DNA from: a virus
Strand: one strand, 5' to 3'
DNA: 44,827 nt
IMG/VR virus record: IMGVR_UViG_3300037628_000762
Location: 1 to 44,827 of that record
Position numbers and translations under genes: made by a program. This document shows positions 1-6,837 of this stretch, piece by piece. The notes beneath the pieces were generated by a model. It was not told the DNA's origin and ran no database searches. It was given only the letters and a program-made list of their open reading frames with translations. Position 1 is the first letter of the stretch. Each line of letters begins with the position of its first letter.

Positions 1-127
1 CTCACGCTGACTTCGGCGGACAGGAAACAGCCAACCATCATCCGAAAGCCGATAATACATCAGGGCGGTTGAAAACACCCCGCTACCCTCAATCACCAGC
101 TCTTTCCGACATGGCCATACCAGTCCC
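1..127. repeat. Terminal direct repeat, left copy
   Basis: These 127 bases are identical to 44701-44827. Odd lengths of this size are typical of the k-mer overlap left when an assembler closes a circle, so the molecule is either circular in the assembly graph or circularly permuted. The unit genome is then 44,700 bases. A true physical terminal repeat of this length cannot be excluded from sequence alone. A coding frame crosses the join intact, which supports real continuity. Confidence 0.95.
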
Positions 128-168
128 GCCCGAACTGACGTCGGAATCTCCCTCACGTACATGCACAT
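1..168 (-). CDS. Hypothetical protein, N-terminal part (gene crosses contig join)
   Basis: Read on the circle, the gene starts at the ATG at 168, whose A is shared with the upstream stop (TGATG), runs to base 1 and continues from 44700 to a stop at 44359, giving 169 residues. The N-terminus is MCMYVREIPTSV. I recognise no family. The protein is rich in Trp and has several Cys residues but no transmembrane segment. It lies in the chain of coupled small genes of the early operon, between a 69-residue protein and a nucleoside-deoxyribosyltransferase-like protein. Confidence 0.75.
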   Translation of the reverse strand, partial: MCMYVREIPTSVRAGLVWPCRKELVIEGSGVFSTALMYYRLSDDGWLFPVRRSQRE

Positions 169-377
169 CAGTCATTCTCCCTCTGTTTCTTCCGCAGCGC
201 CTCCAAACACAATGGACAATCAGGCAAACGGCGAGCACCAGCCCAAGGCAAGATGACCACATACCCGCATAACGTGTTCACCGAATTAGGCGTCCCCTCG
301 TAGTCCTCTCCTGACGCAATCACACACCAACCATCCCGAGACCGCACGCAGGGGACAGGCAGAACCATCAATGACAT
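168..377 (-). CDS. Hypothetical small protein, 69 aa
   Basis: The start is the ATG at 377, which overlaps the upstream stop as TGATG and is preceded by GGAGAA. A longer reading from 419 is possible but lacks these features. The product contains LCGYVVILPWAGARR and a CxxC pair (DCPLCLEAL) near its charged C-terminus, so a small metal-binding knuckle is possible. The family is unknown. It is translationally coupled on both sides. Confidence 0.7.
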   Translation of the reverse strand: MSLMVLPVPCVRSRDGWCVIASGEDYEGTPNSVNTLCGYVVILPWAGARRLPDCPLCLEALRKKQREND

Positions 378-568
378 CAAATCATTCTCCGAAGATTCCC
401 ACACGGTATGGCGAACCAACGCCCGTCAATCTCCACACAGTGATTCCGAGGCCTGCCACGTGACGCAAAGACCACTACACCGACTTTGCCGTGCAACGGA
501 AACAGATGGCACACAGACTTACGATACCAGACCTGTACCCGCTGGCCCCTACGAGGATTGAGCATCAT
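377..568 (-). CDS. Hypothetical small protein, 63 aa, KOW/SH3-like
   Basis: The ATG at 568 lies inside the stop region of the preceding gene (GGGATGATG) behind a GGGAG ribosome site. The body reads like a small beta-barrel: RGQRVQVWYRK, then KVGVVVFASRG, then CVEIDGRWFAIP. This alternation resembles KOW or SH3-type domains, but no specific family is recognised. Its initiation region is a near copy of the one 180 bases upstream at 744. Confidence 0.7.
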   Translation of the reverse strand: MMLNPRRGQRVQVWYRKSVCHLFPLHGKVGVVVFASRGRPRNHCVEIDGRWFAIPCGNLRRMI

Positions 569-744
569 CCCGGTAACTCCCGTACACAAATTGACTCCAT
601 CGCCTTGTATTCTCTTGTGTGCTTCCACGCTTCCCCCTTCCACCACATACGTTCCAATTCGTCGAGATCGGTTTTCTTCCAGCCATAGCTCAGGCACCTG
701 GCCAAAAACTGCGCGCAGAGTTGCACTTTGGTTCGTTGGTTCAT
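565..744 (-). CDS. Hypothetical small protein, 59 aa
   Basis: The ATG at 744 overlaps the stop of the DUF5131 gene (ATGA) and follows GGGAG. The product (MNQRTKVQLCAQF...) is mainly helical, with Trp and charged residues, and ends in VRELPG, the same tail as the upstream DUF5131 protein. That shared tail is encoded by the duplicated ribosome-binding segment of the next gene. Function unknown. Confidence 0.72.
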   Translation of the reverse strand: MNQRTKVQLCAQFLARCLSYGWKKTDLDELERMWWKGEAWKHTREYKAMESICVRELPG

Positions 745-1700
745 CCCGGCAACTCCCTTACCCGAATCGACTCCGGCCATTCAGACGGGTCTTTCGATAC
801 ACGGCCGTTGATGTTCACTTGCTTCACGAAGACGGGGACGCCCGCGGGTTTGCCCTGTTCAACGATGCTCTCAATCCACTCGATCTTGCACGGACGACGC
901 TTTGGACCGGACTCGCAGCCGATGATGAGACCACCGATGCCACAGTTGCGTGCGCGGTACTCATCGCAAAACATGTTGACCCAATGACGGCCACTTGGGC
1001 AAGCATCACCCGCAACTGGACTATCTTCTTCAGGATCGCGTTCGGAGGCGACGAGATCATCAGGGTGAGGACACAATCGCAGATCCAACCCCTCCAACAA
1101 CGGCTCCAAGCTCAGCAACCGCACCGCAGCGGGCGTAGCAAGCAGATGAGGCACAGCCGCGTCAAGCTCGACCTGCGTCGAAACGGAGACGCCGAGCCAG
1201 ACGTTGGGAAGGGGGAATCGCAATCCCACCCTTTGAGGATACGTGATAGAATTCGCCCTGTGATCAATCCGATCGCATGCATTGTGCGAACCAAGTGGGC
1301 CATCCCCTGGACTATTCCAATACTCCGCCATCCGCTCCCACCGCTTCGTGAGCACGATAATGGTGTGCTGCGGACACAAGGCCGCCACCGCAAACGCCTG
1401 ATCGAGAATCTCGAACGGCACCTTCTCGTGAAGCGAGTCCCCCGAGAGGTTCATCGCGTAACGAGTCGGCTTCCGAACGTGCAGAGGAATCTCCAAACGA
1501 TCAGGGAACACCTGCACGTCCTCAAACGGCTGCTGGTACAAATTGTGTTTCAACCTGCTGGCGTTACGGCGCCGATAATGCCATTCGCGTGCCCAGCAGT
1601 TCTTGCACCCTGCACCCATGGGCGTACAACCGAACACCCAGTTCCAAGGCTCCCAATAGACACCTTTCGCCAGCCTGGCACTGGCACTATCTTTTGACAT
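741..1700 (-). CDS. DUF5131 (phage Gp37/Gp68-like) protein
   Basis: A protein of 319 residues with the N-terminal signature of the DUF5131 family: WEPWNWVFGCTPMGAGCKNC followed by WAREWHYRR. These closely spaced cysteines (about residues 26-36) are the family hallmark and probably bind a metal or cluster; the family's biochemical activity is not established. Further family-like segments are NLSGDSLHEKVP, the IIVLTKRWERM region, and VWLGVSVS and LSLEPLLEGLDL in the middle. The start at 1700 is chosen because it overlaps the upstream gene's 3' end and removes an unlikely N-terminal extension. It ends in VRELPG, overlapping the next start codon. DUF5131 genes are common in phages and often sit near DNA-modification genes, as here. 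Confidence 0.88.
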   Translation of the reverse strand: MSKDSASARLAKGVYWEPWNWVFGCTPMGAGCKNCWAREWHYRRRNASRLKHNLYQQPFEDVQVFPDRLEIPLHVRKPTRYAMNLSGDSLHEKVPFEILDQAFAVAALCPQHTIIVLTKRWERMAEYWNSPGDGPLGSHNACDRIDHRANSITYPQRVGLRFPLPNVWLGVSVSTQVELDAAVPHLLATPAAVRLLSLEPLLEGLDLRLCPHPDDLVASERDPEEDSPVAGDACPSGRHWVNMFCDEYRARNCGIGGLIIGCESGPKRRPCKIEWIESIVEQGKPAGVPVFVKQVNINGRVSKDPSEWPESIRVRELPG

Positions 1701-1875
1701 CGTTGCCGCCCCTGCTGCTTTTGGCACGCTGCTTTCGCTGCAACCATTTCCAACACAGTTTGCACGTCACGAAACGCCACTGAGGATGTGTCTTATACGA
1801 AGGATGCGCTATCCCAGTGCACGCCGGCCAACTGAGTACGTAACCCTGCCGCTTATGAATCTTCAGCTTTGCCAT
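1687..1875 (-). CDS. Hypothetical basic zinc-knuckle-like protein, 62 aa
   Basis: The ATG at 1875 (MAKLKIHKRQGYVLSW) lies within the 3' end of the preceding gene. Cysteines occur as one upstream Cys and a CKLC pair, and the C-terminus is strongly basic (QRKQRAKSSRGG), so a small nucleic-acid-binding protein is plausible. It overlaps the DUF5131 start by 14 bases. No family recognised. Confidence 0.7.
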   Translation of the reverse strand: MAKLKIHKRQGYVLSWPACTGIAHPSYKTHPQWRFVTCKLCWKWLQRKQRAKSSRGGNDVKR

Positions 1876-2443
1876 CGGCAAACTCCTCGCCACTTTTGGC
1901 AAGCATGGCGTCAGCAATCTCATACGCCATTCTTCCTATACGGACATAATCCGTGGGATCACTACCCGCTCTTGCCACTAACCCCCGCATCGCCATCGCC
2001 GCCAGCTCATTCCACCGAGACTCTTGAATCAGCTCGTTAAGCCAACGATAGCCGGACTTCGGAACCTTGAGGGCCACCGCCGCCCAAGGTCGCGAAATTG
2101 GCGATTCACGCATCGTGACCCCATGCTCCTTCAGCAGATTCAACAAGCTACGCCAGTCATCCTTTCGCCCCTCCGGCGGCTTTGGCTTGTCAGTCTTGCT
2201 CGCCGCCTCACAAGCACGTTCTCCAGCCCTAAACGCCGCCCAGGCATCGTCAGATACTTGTTTCCCCGCCCTTTCGCCTGCCGCATAGCCTTCGTTAAAG
2301 ATGTCGCCGCACAACTTACACCAAAGGTTGGTGCCATCCACCGAAGTAGCCTCGTAGCATTCAACTCCGCAAGGCTTTCTTAGAAGACACCGTGCACACG
2401 TAAACTCCCTTCCAGACTTGATACAACCTCCCAGTTTGAACAT
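1853..2443 (-). CDS. Hypothetical protein with N-terminal cysteine cluster, 196 aa
   Basis: The start at 2443 overlaps the preceding stop as TGATG. Residues 15-50 contain CARCLLRKPCGVEC and then WCKLCGD, a likely zinc ribbon. The remainder is helical and charged, with a central Lys/Pro-rich linker (KTDKPKPPEGRKDDW). Function unknown; it may bind DNA or RNA given the ribbon and its place between a VRR-NUC nuclease and DUF5131. Confidence 0.75.
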   Translation of the reverse strand: MFKLGGCIKSGREFTCARCLLRKPCGVECYEATSVDGTNLWCKLCGDIFNEGYAAGERAGKQVSDDAWAAFRAGERACEAASKTDKPKPPEGRKDDWRSLLNLLKEHGVTMRESPISRPWAAVALKVPKSGYRWLNELIQESRWNELAAMAMRGLVARAGSDPTDYVRIGRMAYEIADAMLAKSGEEFADGKAEDS

Positions 2444-2736
2444 CACATCTCAATCCCAAAAGAACCCAGAATCGCACGAACCTCGTCCACGGAGCGAACT
2501 ACCGCGCACACCACGCCCGCTTGCTTCATCCGCTCAAGCTGAACCTCCTGAATCTTCGACACGCTGCCCTTTGAACCCTTCACCTCAAAAGCAAACGGAA
2601 CGTTCCCCTTCCAAAACAAGATGTCCGGTACGCCCGCAGGCTGAAACCGACTGCCGTGGACCTTGTGCACGTAACTGTCGGGGATCAACCGAAGCCTGGC
2701 GAGAATCGCGGTGGTGATTACGGATTCAAGAGGCAT
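2443..2736 (-). CDS. VRR-NUC domain nuclease, 97 aa
   Basis: A stand-alone VRR-NUC (PD-(D/E)XK superfamily) protein. The catalytic pattern is visible: GVPDILFW supplies the Asp (about residue 37), AFEVKGSKG supplies ExK (about 51-53), and Q..QLERMKQAG is the downstream Gln helix typical of the family, followed by AVVRSVDEV. Phage VRR-NUC proteins act as small structure-specific or Holliday-junction-type nucleases. The first codons (MPLESVIT) copy the start of the Dam-type methylase gene immediately upstream, suggesting recombination at the gene boundary. The ribosome site is GGAAA. Confidence 0.9.
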   Translation of the reverse strand: MPLESVITTAILARLRLIPDSYVHKVHGSRFQPAGVPDILFWKGNVPFAFEVKGSKGSVSKIQEVQLERMKQAGVVCAVVRSVDEVRAILGSFGIEM

Positions 2737-2746
2737 GAATTTCCTT

Positions 2747-3676
2747 TCACATCAGAGAACGCCCATTCATCAACAAAACCTCCGGAGCATCGACCCTCTT
2801 AGCCCCGCGTGTGTTCTGCAAGTGAAGCTGCTTGCTGACCGTGCAGCTCCGCCTAGTCCAAGTCGGGTACAGCGTCGCAAGTTTCGGGTGATCATAGTAG
2901 CTGACTACCACGCGAGCATGCTTGAACCGGTGAAGGTGTTCAGCCAAACGGACGTGATCGTCTTCGTTCAACAGGTCACCATCGTGGAAATCGTGCAGGT
3001 AGCGACTCCCTCCGCCGGAGCCGGAGCGCGAATCGAGTATGTAAGGTGGGTCCACGTAGATCACAACGCCCCTTTCATCGCTGATGCGCGGAATGATATC
3101 GAAAGCGTCACGGTTGAGGATCGTGACTTTCCGGAGGCGCTGATGCCAGGCGGGGATGCTGTCGACCGCTGCCACGAACCGCGTCCCCCCGGATCCCCCG
3201 CCGGGCGTCCAGCGCACCGCCATGGCGAAGTCCTGCCTGACAGAACCGCTGGTGCCGTTGCGGCCAAGCCAGGACAAGATGAAGAACCAGTAGGCACCTA
3301 TCACGGAGTAGCAACCGTAAGAAAGCCAGCCAGGTGAGCAATCGTAGACCCTTGCGACTTCTCGGCGTGCTCGTTCATACAGTTCCTCCGAGCACAACGT
3401 ACCGATCAACCGCTCGTACAACTTTGGCGCCCCGCGGTCTGGATCATCGCTGGCCAGCACCCGAGCCAGATTCACCAGCCCACCGTGCAAATCGTTCACC
3501 GTCTCCATCGCCGCCACCGGCTTGGCCAGCAACACCGCCATCGACCCGCAGAACGGCTCGAAGTACGCCCGATGCGGCCCTAACTCCTGAACGATCGTGG
3601 AAGCCAGCGTCCGCTTTCCCCCGAACCATGGGGCGATGGCTGTTATCGATGCAGTGATTGTGGATTCAAGAGGCAC
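2747..3676 (-). CDS. D12-class (Dam-like) DNA N6-adenine methyltransferase
   Basis: A protein of 309 residues that transfers a methyl group from SAM to adenine N6. Motifs in D12 order: APWFGGKR near residue 16 (SAM site), EPFCGS near 40-45 (motif I FxPFxGS) and DPPY at about 209-212 (catalytic motif IV). The likely start is GTG at 3676, eleven bases inside the preceding gene and preceded by GGAG; an upstream ATG at 3703 lacks a good site. The 5' end duplicates the VRR-NUC 5' end. No restriction partner is adjacent, so protection against host restriction is the likely role. Confidence 0.92.
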   Translation of the reverse strand: MPLESTITASITAIAPWFGGKRTLASTIVQELGPHRAYFEPFCGSMAVLLAKPVAAMETVNDLHGGLVNLARVLASDDPDRGAPKLYERLIGTLCSEELYERARREVARVYDCSPGWLSYGCYSVIGAYWFFILSWLGRNGTSGSVRQDFAMAVRWTPGGGSGGTRFVAAVDSIPAWHQRLRKVTILNRDAFDIIPRISDERGVVIYVDPPYILDSRSGSGGGSRYLHDFHDGDLLNEDDHVRLAEHLHRFKHARVVVSYYDHPKLATLYPTWTRRSCTVSKQLHLQNTRGAKRVDAPEVLLMNGRSLM

Positions 3677-4490
3677 AACGTTTCTCCGTATCCTCCCGGT
3701 CAATCATGTCCCACGGATCAATCATCGACTCATGTCCCAACCGCGCCTTCGCAAACGGCTCCGTTACAGGTAACCCCTCAAGCTCACGCCAAATCGCCCA
3801 CAAGTGCGATAGAAACAACTTGGCCGTACGCCGCAAAGCCATGTTGTTGATCCGACCAAGTGTCCAGTCCGGCTGCTTCGTTGGAGGCGTCGTGTCCGCG
3901 CCCTTCGGCACATGAGCCGCGACAAACTTACTGCTCTTCACGTCGGTCTTCCAGATGACGTTGCCGTTGCGAACCTCGCGCGCAATCAAGTACGCCTTGT
4001 ACGTGTCATAAAGATCACGATACGGACCACCGCACTTGACGAACGACTGAGCGATCTTCCAACAGGTCATCTTCAACTCCGCACTCCAGTTGGCTTTCTG
4101 TCCCTTCTCGCGCTTGACAGCCTTTCCGTCCTTCACGTGAAGACCGGCATACGCCCATAATTTCGCAACGTTCGGGAACCGACCGACGTCACCGATGATC
4201 GCCACCAGAAGGCCGGACAGACGCGGACCAATCCCACGCACTCGAATCAACCACTGTGCGATGATCGGAAGGTCTTTGATCTCTCGCCAGACGATCCGCT
4301 CGTATTCCGTCTCCGTCTTACGCTCCAACTCCAACGCCTCGGCGAAGGTCTTCTCGATGTCCTCCTTGACGACAATGCCATCGCGGACAAGCCGCTGCAT
4401 TCGCAGATCAGATTGAATGCGCAGCTTCTGAGCATCGTACATCCGACGCACGATGATCTTCACATACTCCATCTGGGGTTCAGTTGTCAT
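3666..4490 (-). CDS. Stand-alone Transposase_20 (IS110-type C-terminal domain) protein
   Basis: A protein of 274 residues. Its centre matches the IS116/IS110/IS902 C-terminal domain: LIRVRGIGPRLSGLLVAIIG (about 81-100, a helix-hairpin-helix) and FPNVAKLWAYAGL (about 105-117), then a basic stretch. The N-terminal DEDD RuvC-like nuclease domain of IS110 recombinases is absent; residues 1-80 are instead a helical, charged segment. The serine normally found after the AGL block of active IS110 enzymes is not evident here (HVKDGKAVKREKG); a Ser appears later in NWSAELK. It is therefore probably not an autonomous transposase. No insertion-sequence ends are seen. The start is the ATG at 4490 with AAAGGAG ten bases upstream; the tandem array begins three bases beyond that site. 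Confidence 0.8.
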   Translation of the reverse strand: MTTEPQMEYVKIIVRRMYDAQKLRIQSDLRMQRLVRDGIVVKEDIEKTFAEALELERKTETEYERIVWREIKDLPIIAQWLIRVRGIGPRLSGLLVAIIGDVGRFPNVAKLWAYAGLHVKDGKAVKREKGQKANWSAELKMTCWKIAQSFVKCGGPYRDLYDTYKAYLIAREVRNGNVIWKTDVKSSKFVAAHVPKGADTTPPTKQPDWTLGRINNMALRRTAKLFLSHLWAIWRELEGLPVTEPFAKARLGHESMIDPWDMIDREDTEKRCAS

Positions 4491-4509
4491 AAGAGAATGA
4501 CTCCTTTCG

Positions 4510-4913
4510 GGTTCGCAACCTTTGCTTGGGATACACGAGTTCAGTGGCTCGCAACAGTTCATTGGGATACATTGACACCCTGGCTCGCAATCATTTGTTG
4601 GGATACACACCTACAGTGGCTCGCATGGGCTTTGTGGAATACATGCCGCCTGTGGCTCGCAAACGGAATCTGGGATACATCACCATGATGGCTCGCAGGA
4701 AGTCAATGGGATACACGCCATTGCTGGCTCGCAAATACTCCATGGAATACATTCGGCGTTGGGCTCGCACGACGTCGCTGGGATACAACCGTACCGTGGC
4801 TCGCATGGACTCGCTGGAATACACAATTCTTCTGGCTCGCATTTGGTCTATGGAATACAAGCGCCCATTGGCTCACAATGCTTCTTTGGGATACATTCCG
4901 GTCATGGCTCCTC
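4510..4913. repeat. 36-base bipartite tandem array with 22 variable spacers
   Basis: There are eleven units of exactly 36 bases: motif A (GGCTCGCA), 10 bases, motif B (GGGATACA or GGAATACA), 10 bases. The last spacer base is T in 21 of the 22 spacers, so each motif is effectively 9 bases with a 9-base variable spacer. Motif A is exact in units 2-10, GGTTCGCA in the first (4510-4517) and GGCTCACA in the eleventh (4870-4877); a broken copy GGCTCCTC (4906-4913) overlaps the stop codon of the helicase gene. Motif B is GGG in seven units and GGA in four. All 22 spacers differ. On the transcribed (minus) strand the motifs read TGCGAGCCA and TGTATCCCA. No minus-strand frame stays open through the array. 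Confidence 0.95.
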
Positions 4914-6663
4914 AATTCAACCACTCCCAAACGCTCGAAGTCTGACTGCCGGCAGGACGACAGACATACACGCTCTGCCTTGCACGTGTCAGACCCACGT
5001 ACATCTGACGCACGATCGAGTCCCGACCCTCGACGCTCTCGTTCCAGCCCACCCAGCCCCCATACGACAGATCAGGAAACAGAATCACCACGTCCGACTC
5101 CCCACCTTTGAACGAATGCACCGTTCCCACCCACAACCGCGGATCATCGACCAGAGCCTGCCGGCCGCGGCGACGCAGAACGTTGCACGGAAAACGAGCC
5201 GCCTGCTGCTTCTTCGCAAACACCCGCTCCAACCACCAGGCAAGCAGAGCATCCTGCTCGACCGCGCCACGCAACACCGCACCCAGGAACGCAGCCGGCT
5301 CCGGCTCGAACCAGCCGTCAAGGTCAGCCTGATCCACGATCGTCGTGCTGAGCACCGTCTCACGTGTCTCTTGCAGGACCGCCTCAAGCACCTTCTTTTG
5401 CCCGCGACGAATGACGCCCTTCGCACCGAGGACCGCCGACCAACGGGCGACGTCGAACGGCGACCAGGTGACAACCCTAACATTGGGGTTGTCGATGTTA
5501 GGGTTGTCGGCGTTCACCCCGAAGTCGAAACTGTCGTCCAACCCTGGTACCGGCGCCGCACCCGGAGATGCGCGTGCCTCGGACTGTAATTCTTGTCCTT
5601 CGAACGGCTTGATCAGCGCCAGCAGCCGCTCAGCCATCGTCGTGCCCGTGCCGCCGCGCAGCGGATTCCAGGCGCCCTGCTTCCGGCGCCACGGCTGGGC
5701 GAACGGCAGACCCCGACCGCGCAGCACCTCGAGCACCGGATTGAGCATGTAGCCGCACGTCGCCATGACCATGACGCTACGGCCGGCATCGAGATGCTCC
5801 TCCGCCAACGCGACGATCGGATCTGGATCGCCCCAGCACGCATCCAGCAACTCGGCCGAACCCGCCTCATCCCGCGGAGCGTACTCGATCGGCTCCCAAG
5901 TGCTGAGTTCACGAATCCAACTGCACGCCAAGGCGTGCACCGCCCGAGGGACGCGGTAGCTCTGGCTCAGAACCTCCCGGGCACGCACGCCGTCGAACAT
6001 CTGCGGATATGCCCCCCGCCAACCGTAGAGGCCCTGCCAGGGATCGCCAATCAGCACCAACTGCCCCGCAAGCTCCGCCCAGACGCGCAGCAGCTCCAGC
6101 TCCAGCCGGCTGTGATCCTGAGCCTCGTCCACATAAATCACGTCAGCATCACCCGGCGCGCCGAGGTCGCCAGCCTGCTCGATCACGTCGGAGAAGTCGA
6201 GCAGCCCCGCCCCCTGCTTCCAGCCGTCCCAATCCCGAGCAAACCGCGTGACGCCCTCCGGCCAATCGTCACGCGGGATCATCCGAGCCCGCAGCCGGTG
6301 GTACGCCGAGCTGAGCCTGTCCCCCATCGTGTCGCCGGCCGGCCCGTCGCCGAACGGAGCATCCGAGTCGACCGCCCCGCCGGTCAACTCCCATTCGGGG
6401 TACACCCCGTTCCAGTCCCGGATGGCTGCCCCAACAGCGAGCGCCGGCCTACCGAGCTGCCGGTAGGCGTGACCATGGAGCGTCCCGATCTGTGACTCGG
6501 GGATCGGCATCCCCCGGCCGGCGGCTTCACGGGCTGCCGCCCTGGTGAGCGATGTGACAAGGGGGGCGCGCCCCCCTGACACAGCTTCACGCACTAGGAC
6601 GGAGACTCGACGGGTCTTGCCGGTCCCCGGCGGGCCGACGACGATGCTGGTGGTCACAGACAC
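4912..6663 (-). CDS. UvrD/Rep-like superfamily 1 DNA helicase
   Basis: A protein of 583 residues with the SF1A motif set: Walker A GPPGTGKT (10-17), Walker B VDEAQD (178-183), motif III GDPWQGLYGWRGA (206-218), motif V GTVHSFKGGESDVVIL and motif VI MYVGLTRARQSV near the C-terminus. ATP-driven 3'-5' unwinding is the expected activity. It is shorter than bacterial UvrD (about 720 aa), mainly through a reduced 2B region. The start is GTG at 6663 behind GGAGGG. It shares the replication block with the primase-polymerase. Its stop codon touches the tandem array. Confidence 0.93.
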   Translation of the reverse strand: MSVTTSIVVGPPGTGKTRRVSVLVREAVSGGRAPLVTSLTRAAAREAAGRGMPIPESQIGTLHGHAYRQLGRPALAVGAAIRDWNGVYPEWELTGGAVDSDAPFGDGPAGDTMGDRLSSAYHRLRARMIPRDDWPEGVTRFARDWDGWKQGAGLLDFSDVIEQAGDLGAPGDADVIYVDEAQDHSRLELELLRVWAELAGQLVLIGDPWQGLYGWRGAYPQMFDGVRAREVLSQSYRVPRAVHALACSWIRELSTWEPIEYAPRDEAGSAELLDACWGDPDPIVALAEEHLDAGRSVMVMATCGYMLNPVLEVLRGRGLPFAQPWRRKQGAWNPLRGGTGTTMAERLLALIKPFEGQELQSEARASPGAAPVPGLDDSFDFGVNADNPNIDNPNVRVVTWSPFDVARWSAVLGAKGVIRRGQKKVLEAVLQETRETVLSTTIVDQADLDGWFEPEPAAFLGAVLRGAVEQDALLAWWLERVFAKKQQAARFPCNVLRRRGRQALVDDPRLWVGTVHSFKGGESDVVILFPDLSYGGWVGWNESVEGRDSIVRQMYVGLTRARQSVYVCRPAGSQTSSVWEWLN

Positions 6664-6700
6664 GGGGGACCCTCCAGACCTACAACGAAAACCTCTCTAT

Positions 6701-6780
6701 TCAAGACCAAAATCAAAGGAGACAACAACACCGGCCCCTTTTTGACTGTTGTGTTGTTGTTGTTGTTGTAGGGGTCTTGA
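6701..6780. other. Structured leader with GTT microsatellite
   Basis: The non-coding stretch upstream of the helicase gene (6664-6837) contains an inverted repeat of TCAAGACC (6701-6708) with GGTCTTGA (6773-6780). Inside it are complementary CAACAACA and GTT-rich tracts (about 6723-6730 and 6747-6769) and a GGCCCC/GGGG pair. On the minus strand it would form an 80-base hairpin in the helicase mRNA leader. No clear promoter or ORF is seen here. Confidence 0.5.
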
Positions 6781-6837
6781 TATAGGGTTTTTTGCAGAAA
6801 AGCTCACCACAGAAGCACCACACAAACAACTGCATTT

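Noticed and set aside
3666-4610. A true IS110 insertion sequence
   Set aside because: The protein lacks the N-terminal nuclease domain, is embedded in a coupled operon, and no element ends or target-site features were seen.
4510-4913. CRISPR array
   Set aside because: Repeat motifs of 8-9 bases and spacers of 9-10 bases are far too short, two motif types alternate, and no cas-type gene is present.
4526-4945. Plus-strand ORF through the tandem array reading as a hexapeptide-like repeat (LARxxxLGYxxx)
   Set aside because: The pattern arises directly from two conserved DNA motifs; there is no ribosome site, it runs into the helicase gene antisense, and random spacers would stay open in about one array in eight. 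Kept only as an alternative.
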